Positions 1-8,762 are shown, numbered from the stretch's first letter. The stretch: 64,000 nt of DNA from Mesorhizobium sp. (GCA_004017275.1 SAKE01000003.1:124001-188000), one strand, 5' to 3'. A program made the numbers and translations. Notes: generated by a model from the letters alone, not told the origin.

Positions 1-453
1 ACGGCCTTTCAAGGCCCAGGTGACGGAGTGTTCCTTGGCTGCCCCGCTGTTGCCGGGAATCTGGGCGATCAGATTGTTGGCCAGCCAGAATTTCTGCATC
101 AGCCGGCCGAGGCCGTTGACGACACCGTTCGTCGCCCAGGAAGCAGTGAGCGGGCTGACCTGCGACACGATCTCCTTGTCGATCATCCAGTCGGTGAAGA
201 ACTCTGGATGGTTGGGCGTGATGAAAGTCGCCTTCCCCGCCCCGCAACTGGCGTTCAGCCGCTCGAGATCGGTGTGGGGAAAGTCGATATGGCGAACATT
301 GGCGACCCCGCGCAAACCGGCCAGGCGGTTGAACGGCAACAGATCGCGAAATCCGGGAATGCCGCGCAGCATGACGATCCGGTTGACGGATGTCATGGCC
401 CTGATCAGTGTCGGGTTGGGCCTCGGCGCCACGAACACATCGATCTTGCTCAA
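1..453 (-). CDS. Acyltransferase-like protein, C-terminus cut by window edge
   Basis: Only the first 151 codons are present; the frame runs off base 1. Translation starts at a TTG at 453 preceded by a GGGGGAG ribosome site. The visible protein begins MSKIDVFVAPRPNP and contains FITPNHPEFFTDW near residue 80. This resembles the Asn-His...Asp block of PlsC/LPLAT glycerolipid acyltransferases but has one residue more between His and Asp than the usual HX4D. It reads in the same direction as eipB, whose stop codon lies 115 bases upstream. A lysophospholipid acyltransferase-like role is plausible but rests on one motif. The start codon is also uncertain. Confidence 0.5.
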   Translation of the reverse strand, partial: MSKIDVFVAPRPNPTLIRAMTSVNRIVMLRGIPGFRDLLPFNRLAGLRGVANVRHIDFPHTDLERLNASCGAGKATFITPNHPEFFTDWMIDKEIVSQVSPLTASWATNGVVNGLGRLMQKFWLANNLIAQIPGNSGAAKEHSVTWALKGR

Positions 454-568
454 GCTGCTCCCCCTTGCGCCCGGGCGCTGGGAGGAGGTTGCGAGACGAT
501 TGCGGCGCGTTCAAGTCGTTCGCCACGACAACGCCATGTCGTGGTTAATCAACCGGTCAGCCGTAGCC

Positions 569-1396
569 CTATTTCGCCGGGCAGGTTTTCGACTGGTCGA
601 ACAGCGTAAGATTGACCAGCTTTCCGGTCATCGAGAAGTCGTTGTAGTCCATGACCAGGTCGCGGGTGATGCCGTTCTCGTGCAGTTTGAAGCTGATGCG
701 ATATTCCGGCACCTCTTCGCCTGTCTTGTCGGTATCGCCGAAATAGGCGATGTCGACCGGCCAGTATTTGTCGGTGGCGAGCTTCGCCAGGGCTGGAGCT
801 TCCGGGTCGGCCTTGTCGGCATCCGTCTTCTTGCCGACGACGACGGTGGTCGTCATCACCTTGTTGGCGTCTTCCGAACCGTCGAACAGGTTGGTTTCGT
901 AGAAGTTCTCGCCCTTTTCGGCCTTGCCGATCAGTTCGACCAGATGCTGGGTCGGGAATTGGGTTGTCGCCAGCTCGACGCTGTTCTTTTCAGGCTTGTC
1001 GATATCGACCTTCAGGCCCTTGGCCTCTTTCGTGGCTATGCCTTTGACCTCCTTGTCAAGATTCTGGTCGGAGAAGGATTTCGTCACGAACGAAAAGGTC
1101 TTGCCTTCGGCGTCCTCGAAAGTTGTCGTCTGCTGGTCCGTCAGCTTCGTGCCGTCGGCGGTGACGATCTGGGTGACGAAGCGGAATTTCACCGTATAGC
1201 CTTCGCAGGCTGAGCCGTTGAACTCATAGACCATGCGGCCGGATATGCCTGTGATGCCGGACTGATCGGAAGCCTTTTTCAGGGTAAGATCGTAAACGGC
1301 GCGGTGGGCTTGCAGCGCCGGCGCGGCAAAGGCTGGTCCTATCGAGAAGACCGCCGACAACAGAACGGCATGGAATGCAAGGCGCGTTGCGCGCAT
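569..1396 (-). CDS. eipB: EipB family periplasmic envelope-integrity protein (DUF1849)
   Basis: 275-residue protein with a signal peptide (hydrophobic stretch at 7-24, likely cleavage after AFA). It has the body of the DUF1849/EipB family, a periplasmic beta-spiral protein described in Brucella and needed there for envelope stability. Two cysteines are present, Cys64 in GSACEGYTV and Cys272 close to the C-terminus. These fit the conserved disulfide that closes the EipB barrel. The ATG at 1396 is preceded by GGAG at good spacing. It is transcribed away from the RidA-like gene. Family assignment is from recalled sequence character; function in this organism is inferred. Confidence 0.85.
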   Translation of the reverse strand: MRATRLAFHAVLLSAVFSIGPAFAAPALQAHRAVYDLTLKKASDQSGITGISGRMVYEFNGSACEGYTVKFRFVTQIVTADGTKLTDQQTTTFEDAEGKTFSFVTKSFSDQNLDKEVKGIATKEAKGLKVDIDKPEKNSVELATTQFPTQHLVELIGKAEKGENFYETNLFDGSEDANKVMTTTVVVGKKTDADKADPEAPALAKLATDKYWPVDIAYFGDTDKTGEEVPEYRISFKLHENGITRDLVMDYNDFSMTGKLVNLTLFDQSKTCPAK

Positions 1397-1534
1397 GAGG
1401 TACTCCGATCATCGCGGCTGATGGCAGGCCGCAGGGAAAGATGGTCCAGCTTAAAAAAAGTCGTGGCGGAAGCGAGGCAAAAATAGCAATTTCGGCCCGG
1501 CCGGCGCGGCGTCACCAAGCAATAGGGAAATACC

Positions 1535-1999
1535 ATGAGTGAAACAATCGAAAAGCGGCTAAGCGATCTGGGCGTGACGCTTCCTGTCGCCGCCGCCCCC
1601 GCCGCCAACTACGTGCCCTATTGCAGGACCGGCGATCTGCTGTTCACAGCCGGGCAATTGCCGCTCAAGGATGGCAAGCTGCAGGCGAGCGGGCTGCTCG
1701 GCCGCGACGTCGACACGGCAGGCGGCAAGGACGCGGCAAAATACTGCGCGATCAACATCCTGGCACAGGCCAAGGCCGCGCTCGGCGACATCGAGAAGAT
1801 CCGCCGCCTGGTGAAGATTACCGTTTTCGTTGCCTCGACACCTGAGTTTGTCGAGCAGCATCTGGTTGCCAACGGCGCCTCCGATTTCCTGGTCGCAGCC
1901 CTTGGCGAGCGCGGCAAGCATGCCCGTTCCGCCGTCGGCACCGCCTGCCTGCCGCTTAATGCCGCGGTCGAAATCGAAGCCATCTTCGAAGTCGAGTGA
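1535..1999 (+). CDS. RidA/YjgF/UK114 family protein
   Basis: 154 residues covering one complete RidA-type domain, with the hallmarks LLFTAGQLPL (36-45), CAINILAQAKAALG (71-84), KITVFVAS and AVEIEAIFEV. Archetypal RidA hydrolyses reactive 2-aminoacrylate and other enamines. Here the position equivalent to the essential RidA Arg105 (VARLP in Escherichia coli) is Cys138 (TACLP). Classical imine deaminase activity is therefore doubtful, and this probably belongs to another Rid subgroup. It is followed after 14 bases by the glycerophosphodiester phosphodiesterase gene on the same strand, so the two are probably co-transcribed. Confidence 0.85.
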   Translation: MSETIEKRLSDLGVTLPVAAAPAANYVPYCRTGDLLFTAGQLPLKDGKLQASGLLGRDVDTAGGKDAAKYCAINILAQAKAALGDIEKIRRLVKITVFVASTPEFVEQHLVANGASDFLVAALGERGKHARSAVGTACLPLNAAVEIEAIFEVE

Positions 2000-2013
2000 G
2001 CCGGGAGACAATC

Positions 2014-2742
2014 ATGACCGACCTATCCTGGCTGACTGCCCGGCCCGTCGCCCATCGCGGCTTTCACGACATGAACAAGACGCGCTGGGAAAACACGCTT
2101 TCCGCTTTCGCGGCGGCAGCCGAGCGCGGCTATGCCATCGAATGCGACGTGCATCTGTCGTCCGACCGCGTTCCCGTCATCATCCATGATGGCGATCTCA
2201 AGCGCCTGACCGGCCAGGACGGTTTCGTCTGGCAACGCACCGCGGCGGAACTGGCAGCGCTCAAGATCGGTGGCACGGCGGACCATGTGCCGACGCTGCA
2301 GGAAGCGCTCGACCTGATCGACGGTCGCGTGCCACTGGTCGTCGAACTGAAAGGCGTGCCCGGCTATGACGAAGGCTTGGTGGCAAGCGTCGGCAAGATG
2401 CTCAAGCGCTACAAGGGCAAAGCCGCGATCATGTCGTTCGACCACTGGCTGGTCCGCGATTTTCCGAAAGACGCGCCGGGTATCCCAGGGGGTCTCACCG
2501 CCTACGGCAAGGACGTGAGGTTGATCGAGGCGCATTTCGCCATGCTGGCGCATAAGATCGCCTTCACCTCCTATGCCGCGGGCGACCTGCCGAACCCCTT
2601 TGTCAGCTTCGTGCGTGAAAAGCTGAAAATGCCCGTTATCACCTGGACGGTGCATGACCAGCCGGCGGTCGACCTGACCTTTAGATATGCCGATCAGATG
2701 ACGTTCGAGGGGTTCGAACCCGATATGGTCGAAATCGCCTGA
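2014..2742 (+). CDS. Glycerophosphodiester phosphodiesterase (GDPD)
   Basis: 242 residues, cytoplasmic, without a signal peptide. The GDPD signature appears as VAHRGFHD followed by NTLSAF, then IECDVHLSSDRVPVIIHD. This supplies the catalytic His pair and metal-binding Glu/Asp of the GDPD TIM barrel. The family hydrolyses glycerophosphodiesters to sn-glycerol 3-phosphate and an alcohol. The ATG at 2014 is preferred over an upstream in-frame GTG at 1996 because GGGAGA sits just before it and the GTG overlaps the previous gene. It probably forms a two-gene unit with the upstream RidA-like gene. Confidence 0.88.
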   Translation: MTDLSWLTARPVAHRGFHDMNKTRWENTLSAFAAAAERGYAIECDVHLSSDRVPVIIHDGDLKRLTGQDGFVWQRTAAELAALKIGGTADHVPTLQEALDLIDGRVPLVVELKGVPGYDEGLVASVGKMLKRYKGKAAIMSFDHWLVRDFPKDAPGIPGGLTAYGKDVRLIEAHFAMLAHKIAFTSYAAGDLPNPFVSFVREKLKMPVITWTVHDQPAVDLTFRYADQMTFEGFEPDMVEIA

Positions 2743-2798
2743 AGTCGAGTGTCTGAAACGTGACTTGCACCTGGCCCGACGGAGCTTAAATAAGCCTC

Positions 2799-4013
2799 AT
2801 GGATCAAGGCGACGAGGGCGACGGACAGACAGCAAATGCGGACTATTCGATCCGCGTCGCCGCCGGCATCGGCGCCTTCACCTGCGATGAATGGAGCGGC
2901 TTTGCCGGAACCACGCGTGGCGATGCAGAAACCAGCTACAATCCTTTGGTTTCATTCGCTTTCCTGAGCGCGCTCGAGGATTCCGGATGCGCCGTGCGGC
3001 GCACCGGCTGGCAGGGCCACCATCTCAGGCTGGAGGATGGGCGAGGCAGATTGCTGGGCGCAGTGCCCTGTTATCTCAAATCGCACAGCCAGGGCGAATA
3101 TGTGTTCGATCATGGCTGGTCGGATGCCTTCGAGCGCGCCGGCGGCCGTTACTATCCAAAGCTGCAATGCGCTGTGCCTTTCTCCCCGGTTACCGGCCCT
3201 CGCCTGCTGGTCAGCAAGGGCGAGGACAGCGCAACGGTGAAGGCCGGTTTGGCAGCGGGCCTGAAGGCGGTCACGCAAAAGCTTGGTGTCTCCTCCGCGC
3301 ATGTCACCTTCGCGCAAGAGAGCGACGTGGAGGTTCTGGAAGCGGCAGGTTTCCTGCACCGCACCGACCAGCAATTCCATTTCTTCAACGAAGGTTTTGC
3401 AACCTATGACGACTTCCTCGCCACCCTTGCCTCGCGCAAGCGAAAGGCGATGAAGAAGGAAAGGCGCGAAGCGCTCGCTGACGGCATTTCGATCGACTGG
3501 CTGACCGGTAAGGACCTCACCGAAAAGGCCTGGGACGATTTCTTTGCCTTCTACATGGACACCGGCAGCCGCAAATGGGGCCGGCCCTATCTCAACCGCC
3601 AATTCTTTTCGCTGATCGGCGAGCGCATGGCCGACGACATCCTGCTGGTGATGGCCAAACGCAACGGGCGCTATATTGCCGGCGCGATCAATTTCATCGG
3701 CTCCGACGCACTCTATGGCCGCAACTGGGGCTGCATCGAGGACCATCCTTTCCTGCATTTCGAGGTCTGCTATCACCAGGCGATCGACTTCGCCATCGAG
3801 CGCAAGCTGAGGGTGGTGGAGGCGGGCGCGCAGGGTGAGCACAAGCTGGCGCGCGGCTACCGGCCGGTGACCATGCATTCCGCTCACTACATCGCCCATC
3901 CAGGCTTGCGCAACGCCGTTGCCGATTATCTCAGGCGCGAACGGCACGAGGTGGAGCGGATGAGCGAATATCTGGAAGAGCACACCCCGTTCCGCAAGGA
4001 TATCGAGGAGTAG
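2799..4013 (+). CDS. FemAB-like GNAT-fold protein (COG3146/DUF482)
   Basis: 404 residues with the character of the COG3146 family, often named peptidogalycan biosynthesis/recognition protein. Diagnostic stretches include YNPLVSFAFLSALEDSG near the start, FTYD/FATYDDFLATLASRKRKAMKKERR in the middle and GAINFIGSDALYGRNWGC with FEVCYHQAID late in the protein. The lysine/arginine-rich block at about 215-225 is typical of FemAB-like aminoacyltransferases. The true substrate of this family is unknown. It stands 56 bases after the GDPD gene and may belong to the same transcript. No signal peptide is seen. Confidence 0.75.
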   Translation: MDQGDEGDGQTANADYSIRVAAGIGAFTCDEWSGFAGTTRGDAETSYNPLVSFAFLSALEDSGCAVRRTGWQGHHLRLEDGRGRLLGAVPCYLKSHSQGEYVFDHGWSDAFERAGGRYYPKLQCAVPFSPVTGPRLLVSKGEDSATVKAGLAAGLKAVTQKLGVSSAHVTFAQESDVEVLEAAGFLHRTDQQFHFFNEGFATYDDFLATLASRKRKAMKKERREALADGISIDWLTGKDLTEKAWDDFFAFYMDTGSRKWGRPYLNRQFFSLIGERMADDILLVMAKRNGRYIAGAINFIGSDALYGRNWGCIEDHPFLHFEVCYHQAIDFAIERKLRVVEAGAQGEHKLARGYRPVTMHSAHYIAHPGLRNAVADYLRRERHEVERMSEYLEEHTPFRKDIEE

Positions 4014-4101
4014 CTGCCGGCTCCTGCTGGTCGGGGCGACGATCGTCTTGCCGAATTTCGACGGCTTCGCTACACGAAAAGGCACAATCCGGAGCGTTCG
4101 C

Positions 4102-4533
4102 ATGACTGAGGCCGCCTACGATACCGACAACATTTTCGCCAAGATCCTGCGCGGCGAAATTCCCTCGCAACGCGTCTACGAAGATGAAGCCGTCGTCGCC
4201 TTCATGGATGTGATGCCGCAAGGGCCGGGCCATACGCTGGTGGTGCCGAAAGCGTCGTCGCGCAACCTGCTCGACGCCGATCCGTCAATTTTCGGCCATC
4301 TCCTCAGCGTCGTTCAGAAAGTGGCGCTGGCGGTGAAAAAGGCCTTCGGCGCCGATGGCGTCACCGTCATGCAGTTCAATGAGCCGGCCTCGGGGCAGAC
4401 TGTCTATCATCTGCATGTGCATGTCATCCCGCGCTTCGAGGGCATTCCCCTGAAGCCGCACACGGGGCAGATGGAAAAGCCAGAAGTGCTGGCCGAAAAC
4501 GCCGAAAAGATACGGACGGCGCTGCAAAGCTGA
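4102..4533 (+). CDS. HIT family nucleotide-binding hydrolase
   Basis: 143 residues spanning a full histidine-triad domain. Motifs are FAKILRGEIPSQRVYED near the start, FMDVMPQGPGHTLVVPK and the triad HLHVHVIPR near 112-120. HIT (Hint-branch) proteins hydrolyse nucleotide phosphoramidates and related adducts; the natural substrate cannot be read from sequence. The ATG at 4102 has GGAG seven bases upstream, which favours it over a TTG at 4048. It follows the FemAB-like gene on the same strand by 88 bases and converges with the pseudogene on the other strand. Confidence 0.9.
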   Translation: MTEAAYDTDNIFAKILRGEIPSQRVYEDEAVVAFMDVMPQGPGHTLVVPKASSRNLLDADPSIFGHLLSVVQKVALAVKKAFGADGVTVMQFNEPASGQTVYHLHVHVIPRFEGIPLKPHTGQMEKPEVLAENAEKIRTALQS

Positions 4534-4545
4534 CGCTGCAATCGC

Positions 4546-5189
4546 CTACGAACTGGAAGACAGTTTAGCCGGCCGAGTCTGGGCCAGTTGCTCGATTGCG
4601 CTCGACCGAGCGATGCCTTGCTTCAGCCGTCGGCGAATCGTATCCGCGCATTGCGCGGGGCTCAAAAGCGAGGTGTCGACTTCCAGATCGTACACGCCTG
4701 GCCGGTGCACCTCTTCCTGCCACAGACGCACGGGCAACGGCACCGGATCGTCCGGCGAGCCGGTCACATATCCTTTTTCCACCGCGCTGGCGGCACGCCT
4801 CTCCATGATGACTTCGATGGGGCAGCGAATACCGACAAGCAGCACCGCAGGCCGGCGAGCCGGCGAGCGCAATCGGCGAGGCAATCGAGTGGCTTCGAAT
4901 AGGCATCGTGATGGCCGACATCCGCCACGACATTCAGTCCCAGCCGGCTGTGGGCGGCGATCGATTCGTAGAGCGCGGCGTATAATCCGGGCACGAGGGC
5001 CTCTAGGTCCGGACGCTCGCCGCCCGGCCGCAAGCCTATTCCAGGCCGATAGCGCGGTGGCGTGGCCTGCTCGTAAACGTCGACGCCGAGATTGATCCAG
5101 ACGCCACCGAAGCTCTCCTGAATAACCCGGGCGATGCTTGATTTTCCCGATCGCGGCGCACCGTTGAGAATGATGATCCGGCCGATCAT
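4546..5189 (-). pseudogene. Frameshifted chloramphenicol phosphotransferase-like kinase
   Basis: The 5' part (ATG at 5189, GAGGG ribosome site) encodes a P-loop kinase resembling chloramphenicol 3-O-phosphotransferase: IIILNGAPRSGKSS near residue 4, then INLGVD with the putative catalytic Asp, then LNVVADVGHHDAYS. The reading frame breaks near 4860, and the remainder (VGIRCPIEVIMERR to the stop at 4546) continues in another frame. At the break an 8-base unit, GCCGGCGA, occurs twice in tandem (4851-4858 and 4859-4866). Removing one copy restores a single 211-codon frame. The gene is therefore probably inactivated by an 8-bp duplication, unless this is an assembly error. Intact relatives phosphorylate small molecules, not necessarily chloramphenicol. 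Confidence 0.75.
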
Positions 5190-5210
5190 GCTTGCCCTCG
5201 TTTCCAATGG

Positions 5211-5236
5211 AAAAAGCCCCGTTGCCGGGGCTTTTT
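5211..5236 (-). terminator. Rho-independent terminator after clpA
   Basis: Perfect 10-bp stem AAAAAGCCCC/GGGGCTTTTT with a 6-base loop, 15 bases past the clpA stop codon. On the minus strand the A/T end supplies the T-run. It separates clpSA from the downstream pseudogene and can work in both directions. Confidence 0.9.
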
Positions 5237-5251
5237 CGACTTTCGTCAAGG

Positions 5252-7720
5252 TCAGTTCTTTCTAGGCAGCTGCGGCACCAGGCTGCGCTTTCCGCCGTCC
5301 TTGCCCTTGGCCTCGGACTTCGGCGCCGCCAGCTTCTTGGCCGCGGGCTTTTTCGCGACGGCCTTTCTGGACTTCGGCGTTTCTTCCGGCTCTTCCTTCT
5401 TCGGCTTCACCGGCGCCTCGTCGGCGAGCGATTCGAGCTTCAGGCCGGTCTCGCCGGTTTCCTTCTTCTCGACGGTAACGCGCACCGTGCCGCCCTTCTT
5501 GAGCTTGCCGAACAGCACCTCGTCGGCCAACGGCTTCTTGATGTGCTCCTGGATGACGCGGCCGAGCGGCCTCGCTCCCATGCGCTCATCATAGCCCTTG
5601 TCAGCCAGCCAGGCGATCGCATCCGCCGACAGGTCGAAGGTGACGCCACGCTCGGAAAGCTGGGCCTCGAGCTGCATGACGAACTTCTGCACCACCTGAT
5701 GGATGACCGGCACCGGCAGCGAGCCGAACGGGATGATCGCATCGAGACGGTTGCGGAACTCCGGCGTGAACAGCCGGTTGATCGCCTCGACATCGTCGCC
5801 TTCGCGCTTGGTCGAACCAAAGCCGATCGCCGCGCGCTGTGCATCCGATGCACCCGCATTGGTGGTCATGATCAGGATCACATTGCGGAAGTCTATCTGC
5901 TTGCCGTTGTGGTCCGTCAGCTTGCCGTGGTCCATCACCTGCAACAGGATGTTGAACAGGTCCGGATGCGCCTTCTCGACCTCGTCGAGCAACAGCACGC
6001 AGTGCGGATGCTGGTCGACGCCATCGGTCAAAAGACCGCCCTGGTCGAAGCCGACGTAGCCGGGAGGCGCGCCGATCAGCCGCGAAACGGTGTGGCGTTC
6101 CATATATTCCGACATGTCGAAGCGGATCAGCTCGACGCCGAGAGATGCGGCCAACTGCTTGGCCACTTCGGTCTTGCCGACGCCGGTCGGGCCGGAGAAC
6201 AGATAGGAGCCGATCGGCTTCTCCGGTTCGCGCAGGCCTGCGCGCGCCAGCTTGATCGCCGAGGTCAGCGCGGTGATGGCGGTGTCCTGACCATAGACGA
6301 CGCGCTTCAGCTCGATATCGAGACCCTGCAGCACCTTCTCGTCATCGGCAGAAACCGTCTTCGGCGGAATGCGGGCCATGGTGGCGATCGTCGCTTCGAT
6401 CTCCTTGATACCAATGGTCTTCTTGCGCTTCGCTTCGGGCACCAGCATCTGCGAGGCGCCGGTCTCGTCGATCACGTCGATCGCCTTGTCTGGCAGCTTG
6501 CGGTCGTTGATGTAGCGCGCCGACAGCTCCACCGAGGCCTTGATCGCCTCGTTGGTGAACTTCACTTTGTGGAACTCCTCATAATAGGGCTTCAGGCCCT
6601 TCATGATCTCGATGGCGTCCTCGATGGTCGGCTCGTTGACGTCGATCTTCTGGAAGCGCCGCACCAAGGCACGGTCCTTCTCGAAGAACTGGCGGAATTC
6701 CTTGTAGGTGGTCGAGCCGATGCAGCGGATCGCACCCGACGACAGCGCCGGCTTCAACAGGTTCGACGCGTCCATGGCGCCGCCTGAAGTAGCCCCTGCC
6801 CCGATCACCGTATGGATCTCGTCGATGAACAGCACGGCACCTGGATAATCCTCGAGCTCCTTGACGACCTGCTTCAGCCGTTCCTCGAAATCACCGCGAT
6901 AGCGGGTGCCGGCCAGCAGCGTGCCCATGTCGAGCGCGAAGATGGTGGCGTTGTGCAGCACTTCGGGAACGTCGCCCTCGACGATGCGCTTGGCCAGGCC
7001 CTCGGCGATCGCCGTCTTGCCGACGCCGGGATCGCCGACATACAGCGGGTTGTTCTTGGAGCGGCGGCACAGCACCTGGATGGTGCGGTTGATCTCGGAC
7101 TCGCGGCCGATCAGCGGGTCGATCTTGCCGGCCTTGGCCTTGTTGTTGAGGTTGACGCAATAAGCCGTCAGCGCATCCTGCTGCTGCTTCTTCTTGCCAC
7201 CTTCCTCTTGCGGCTCGGCGCCGTTCTGGCCGCCCTGCTCGTCATCGGCACCACGCGGCGAGCGTGTCTCCGACGCGCCCGGACGCTTGGCAATGCCGTG
7301 CGAAATGTAGTTGACCGCGTCGTAGCGGGTCATCTGCTGTTCCTGCAGGAAATAGGCGGCGTGGCTCTCGCGCTCGGCAAAGATGGCGACGAGCACGTTG
7401 GCGCCCGACACTTCCTCGCGGCCCGACGACTGCACATGGATCACCGCGCGCTGGATGACGCGCTGGAAACCGGCTGTCGGCTTGGAGTCCTCGTCGTAAC
7501 CGGTGACGAGGTTGTCGAGCTCGGTGTCGATATAAGTGAGCACTGTGTGCTTCAATTCATCGAGGTCGACATTGCAGGCGCGCATGACGGCGGCCGCCTC
7601 GGTGTCGTCGATGAGCGCGAGCAGCAAATGTTCAAGAGTTGCGTATTCATGGTGCCGCTCATTGGCGAGCGTCAGCGCCTGGTGAAGCGCCTTTTCCAGG
7701 CCTTGGGAGAAAGCCGGCAT
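5252..7720 (-). CDS. clpA: ATP-dependent Clp protease ATP-binding subunit ClpA
   Basis: 822 residues with the complete ClpA architecture. An N-terminal adaptor-binding Clp-N domain covers about 1-145. AAA+ module 1 has Walker A GDPGVGKT at 229-236; AAA+ module 2 has Walker A GPTGVGKT at 510-517 and Walker B ending LLLDE at 580. The IGF loop that docks on ClpP is at 632-634. Its adaptor ClpS is encoded six bases upstream, so the pair is an operon delivering N-degron substrates to ClpP in the cytoplasm. The protein is longer than Escherichia coli ClpA because of a Lys/Ala/Pro-rich tail from about residue 768. A strong terminator follows. Confidence 0.97.
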   Translation of the reverse strand: MPAFSQGLEKALHQALTLANERHHEYATLEHLLLALIDDTEAAAVMRACNVDLDELKHTVLTYIDTELDNLVTGYDEDSKPTAGFQRVIQRAVIHVQSSGREEVSGANVLVAIFAERESHAAYFLQEQQMTRYDAVNYISHGIAKRPGASETRSPRGADDEQGGQNGAEPQEEGGKKKQQQDALTAYCVNLNNKAKAGKIDPLIGRESEINRTIQVLCRRSKNNPLYVGDPGVGKTAIAEGLAKRIVEGDVPEVLHNATIFALDMGTLLAGTRYRGDFEERLKQVVKELEDYPGAVLFIDEIHTVIGAGATSGGAMDASNLLKPALSSGAIRCIGSTTYKEFRQFFEKDRALVRRFQKIDVNEPTIEDAIEIMKGLKPYYEEFHKVKFTNEAIKASVELSARYINDRKLPDKAIDVIDETGASQMLVPEAKRKKTIGIKEIEATIATMARIPPKTVSADDEKVLQGLDIELKRVVYGQDTAITALTSAIKLARAGLREPEKPIGSYLFSGPTGVGKTEVAKQLAASLGVELIRFDMSEYMERHTVSRLIGAPPGYVGFDQGGLLTDGVDQHPHCVLLLDEVEKAHPDLFNILLQVMDHGKLTDHNGKQIDFRNVILIMTTNAGASDAQRAAIGFGSTKREGDDVEAINRLFTPEFRNRLDAIIPFGSLPVPVIHQVVQKFVMQLEAQLSERGVTFDLSADAIAWLADKGYDERMGARPLGRVIQEHIKKPLADEVLFGKLKKGGTVRVTVEKKETGETGLKLESLADEAPVKPKKEEPEETPKSRKAVAKKPAAKKLAAPKSEAKGKDGGKRSLVPQLPRKN

Positions 7721-7726
7721 GTTACC

Positions 7727-8122
7727 TCACTTCTTCTCCATCACGCATTGCAGCGGATGCTGATTCTGTCGGGCGAAATCCATGACCTGGGACACTTTGG
7801 TCTCGGCCACCTCGAATGTATAGACCCCGCACTCGCCCACTCCATGATTGTGAACATGAAGCATGATGCGTGTGGCGGCTTCGCGGTCCTTCTGGAAAAA
7901 ACGCTCCAGCACGTGAACCACGAACTCCATGGGCGTGTAGTCGTCGTTGAGGATGAGGACCCGATAAAGACTGGGCTTCTTGGTCTTGGTTTTGGTGCGC
8001 GTGATGACAGCCGTCCCACGGCCGGCCTCATTGCCGTCGCCGCCGCCGTTTTGCATCCGCACCACGTGTCCCGTGGCAGTCAAACCGATCGTCACGTATT
8101 CCTGCCTCTTTCGAATCCCCAT
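7727..8122 (-). CDS. clpS: ATP-dependent Clp protease adaptor ClpS
   Basis: 131 residues as drawn. The core, [20 protein letters not shown] through [17 protein letters not shown] to [15 protein letters not shown], is a textbook ClpS fold. It has the Asn-Asp-Asp-Tyr and His residues that line the N-degron pocket. The adaptor hands proteins with hydrophobic N-terminal residues to ClpA. The gene lies six bases upstream of clpA. The start is uncertain: an in-frame ATG at 8056 would give a 109-residue protein beginning [12 protein letters not shown], which may be more natural, since neither start has a strong ribosome site. Confidence 0.95.
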
Positions 8123-8256
8123 GCGAGTTCGACATGTAGGTGTTCGATGGACGATTTTAAGCCCTTCTGTTTAGCTGACAATATGGCTAGGTGACCAAAC
8201 TTGGACGATTTTCGCAATCGTGAAGGCGCGCGAGGCCCCGAAGCGGAAATTGACAT

Positions 8257-8292
8257 AAAAAACCCGGCCGCGTTTCCGCAACCGGGCTTTTT
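8257..8292 (-). terminator. Rho-independent terminator after the phasin gene
   Basis: Read on the minus strand, AAAAAGCCCGG pairs with CCGGGTTTTTT with one G-T wobble, across a GC-rich inner loop, followed by a run of T. It lies 60 bases after the phasin stop codon. It ends the phasin transcript before the clpS start region. The spacer 8123-8352 holds nothing else I can support. Confidence 0.85.
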
Positions 8293-8352
8293 CCCGGACC
8301 CAAAGGGCCGGATCTGGGTCACGTCGGGCGAAATTACGTCGCCCGGGTGAAA

Positions 8353-8682
8353 TTACTTCGCCTTGGCAACGATCGATTCGAACGGCCTGTAGGCTTCCTT
8401 GGCGAGTTCGGCATAGAGGTCGCCAATCTTGGTGGCCTCGGCGACGAACGCCTCATAAGACTGCTTGGCGTAATCCGACTGGATCTCGATCGCCTTTTCC
8501 AGCGACTTGGCCGAAAACAGCTTCTCCACAGTGGCGCTGCCGGCCTCAAAACTCTTCTTGGTGTATTCGCCAGCCTCGGTGGCGATCGCCTGCGCGCCCT
8601 TGGAGAGCGACGCAAAGCTCTTCAATCCGGTGTCGGCGAACTCTTTGCCGTATTTGCTGAAGTCCTCATAGGTCTGGGTCAT
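8353..8682 (-). CDS. Phasin family protein (polyhydroxyalkanoate granule-associated)
   Basis: 109 residues, almost entirely amphipathic helix rich in Ala, Glu and Lys, beginning MTQTYEDFSKYGKEF. Phrases such as SFASLSKGAQAIATEAGEYT and SLEKAIEIQSDYAKQSYEAF match the Phasin_2 family. Members coat poly-3-hydroxybutyrate granules and control their size. The ATG at 8682 is chosen because AAGGGA precedes it at suitable distance. A longer frame to 8772 would read through the promoter palindromes. It is a single-gene transcript with its own terminator. PhaR-type operator-like sites upstream suggest control by polymer status. Confidence 0.9.
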   Translation of the reverse strand: MTQTYEDFSKYGKEFADTGLKSFASLSKGAQAIATEAGEYTKKSFEAGSATVEKLFSAKSLEKAIEIQSDYAKQSYEAFVAEATKIGDLYAELAKEAYRPFESIVAKAK

Positions 8683-8731
8683 TTCACGATTCCCTTGACG
8701 GTTGAGGCGTCCTTCTTCGGGGGCGCCCTTG

Positions 8732-8762
8732 TGCAATGCGAGATAATATATTGTGCGCCGCA
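8732..8762 (-). promoter_or_regulatory. Putative PhaR-like operator pair at the phasin promoter
   Basis: Two TGC-N3-GC elements lie upstream of the phasin gene: TGCAATGC at 8732-8739 and TGCGCCGCA at 8754-8762. The second is the core of a longer palindrome, TTGTGCG-c-CGCACAA (8752-8766 approx.). Their starts are 22 bp apart, about two helical turns, and they flank an AT-rich TATTAT-like minus-10 region. PhaR repressors of alphaproteobacterial phasin genes are known to bind TGC-N3-GCA-type sites. Binding here is inferred. Confidence 0.5.

Noticed and set aside
4546..5189. Functional chloramphenicol resistance gene
   Set aside because: The frame is broken, and intact relatives have varied small-molecule substrates.
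5192..8194. Two long frames antisense to clpA and clpS
   Set aside because: Low-complexity translations opposite conserved genes; they begin inside or just beside a terminator.
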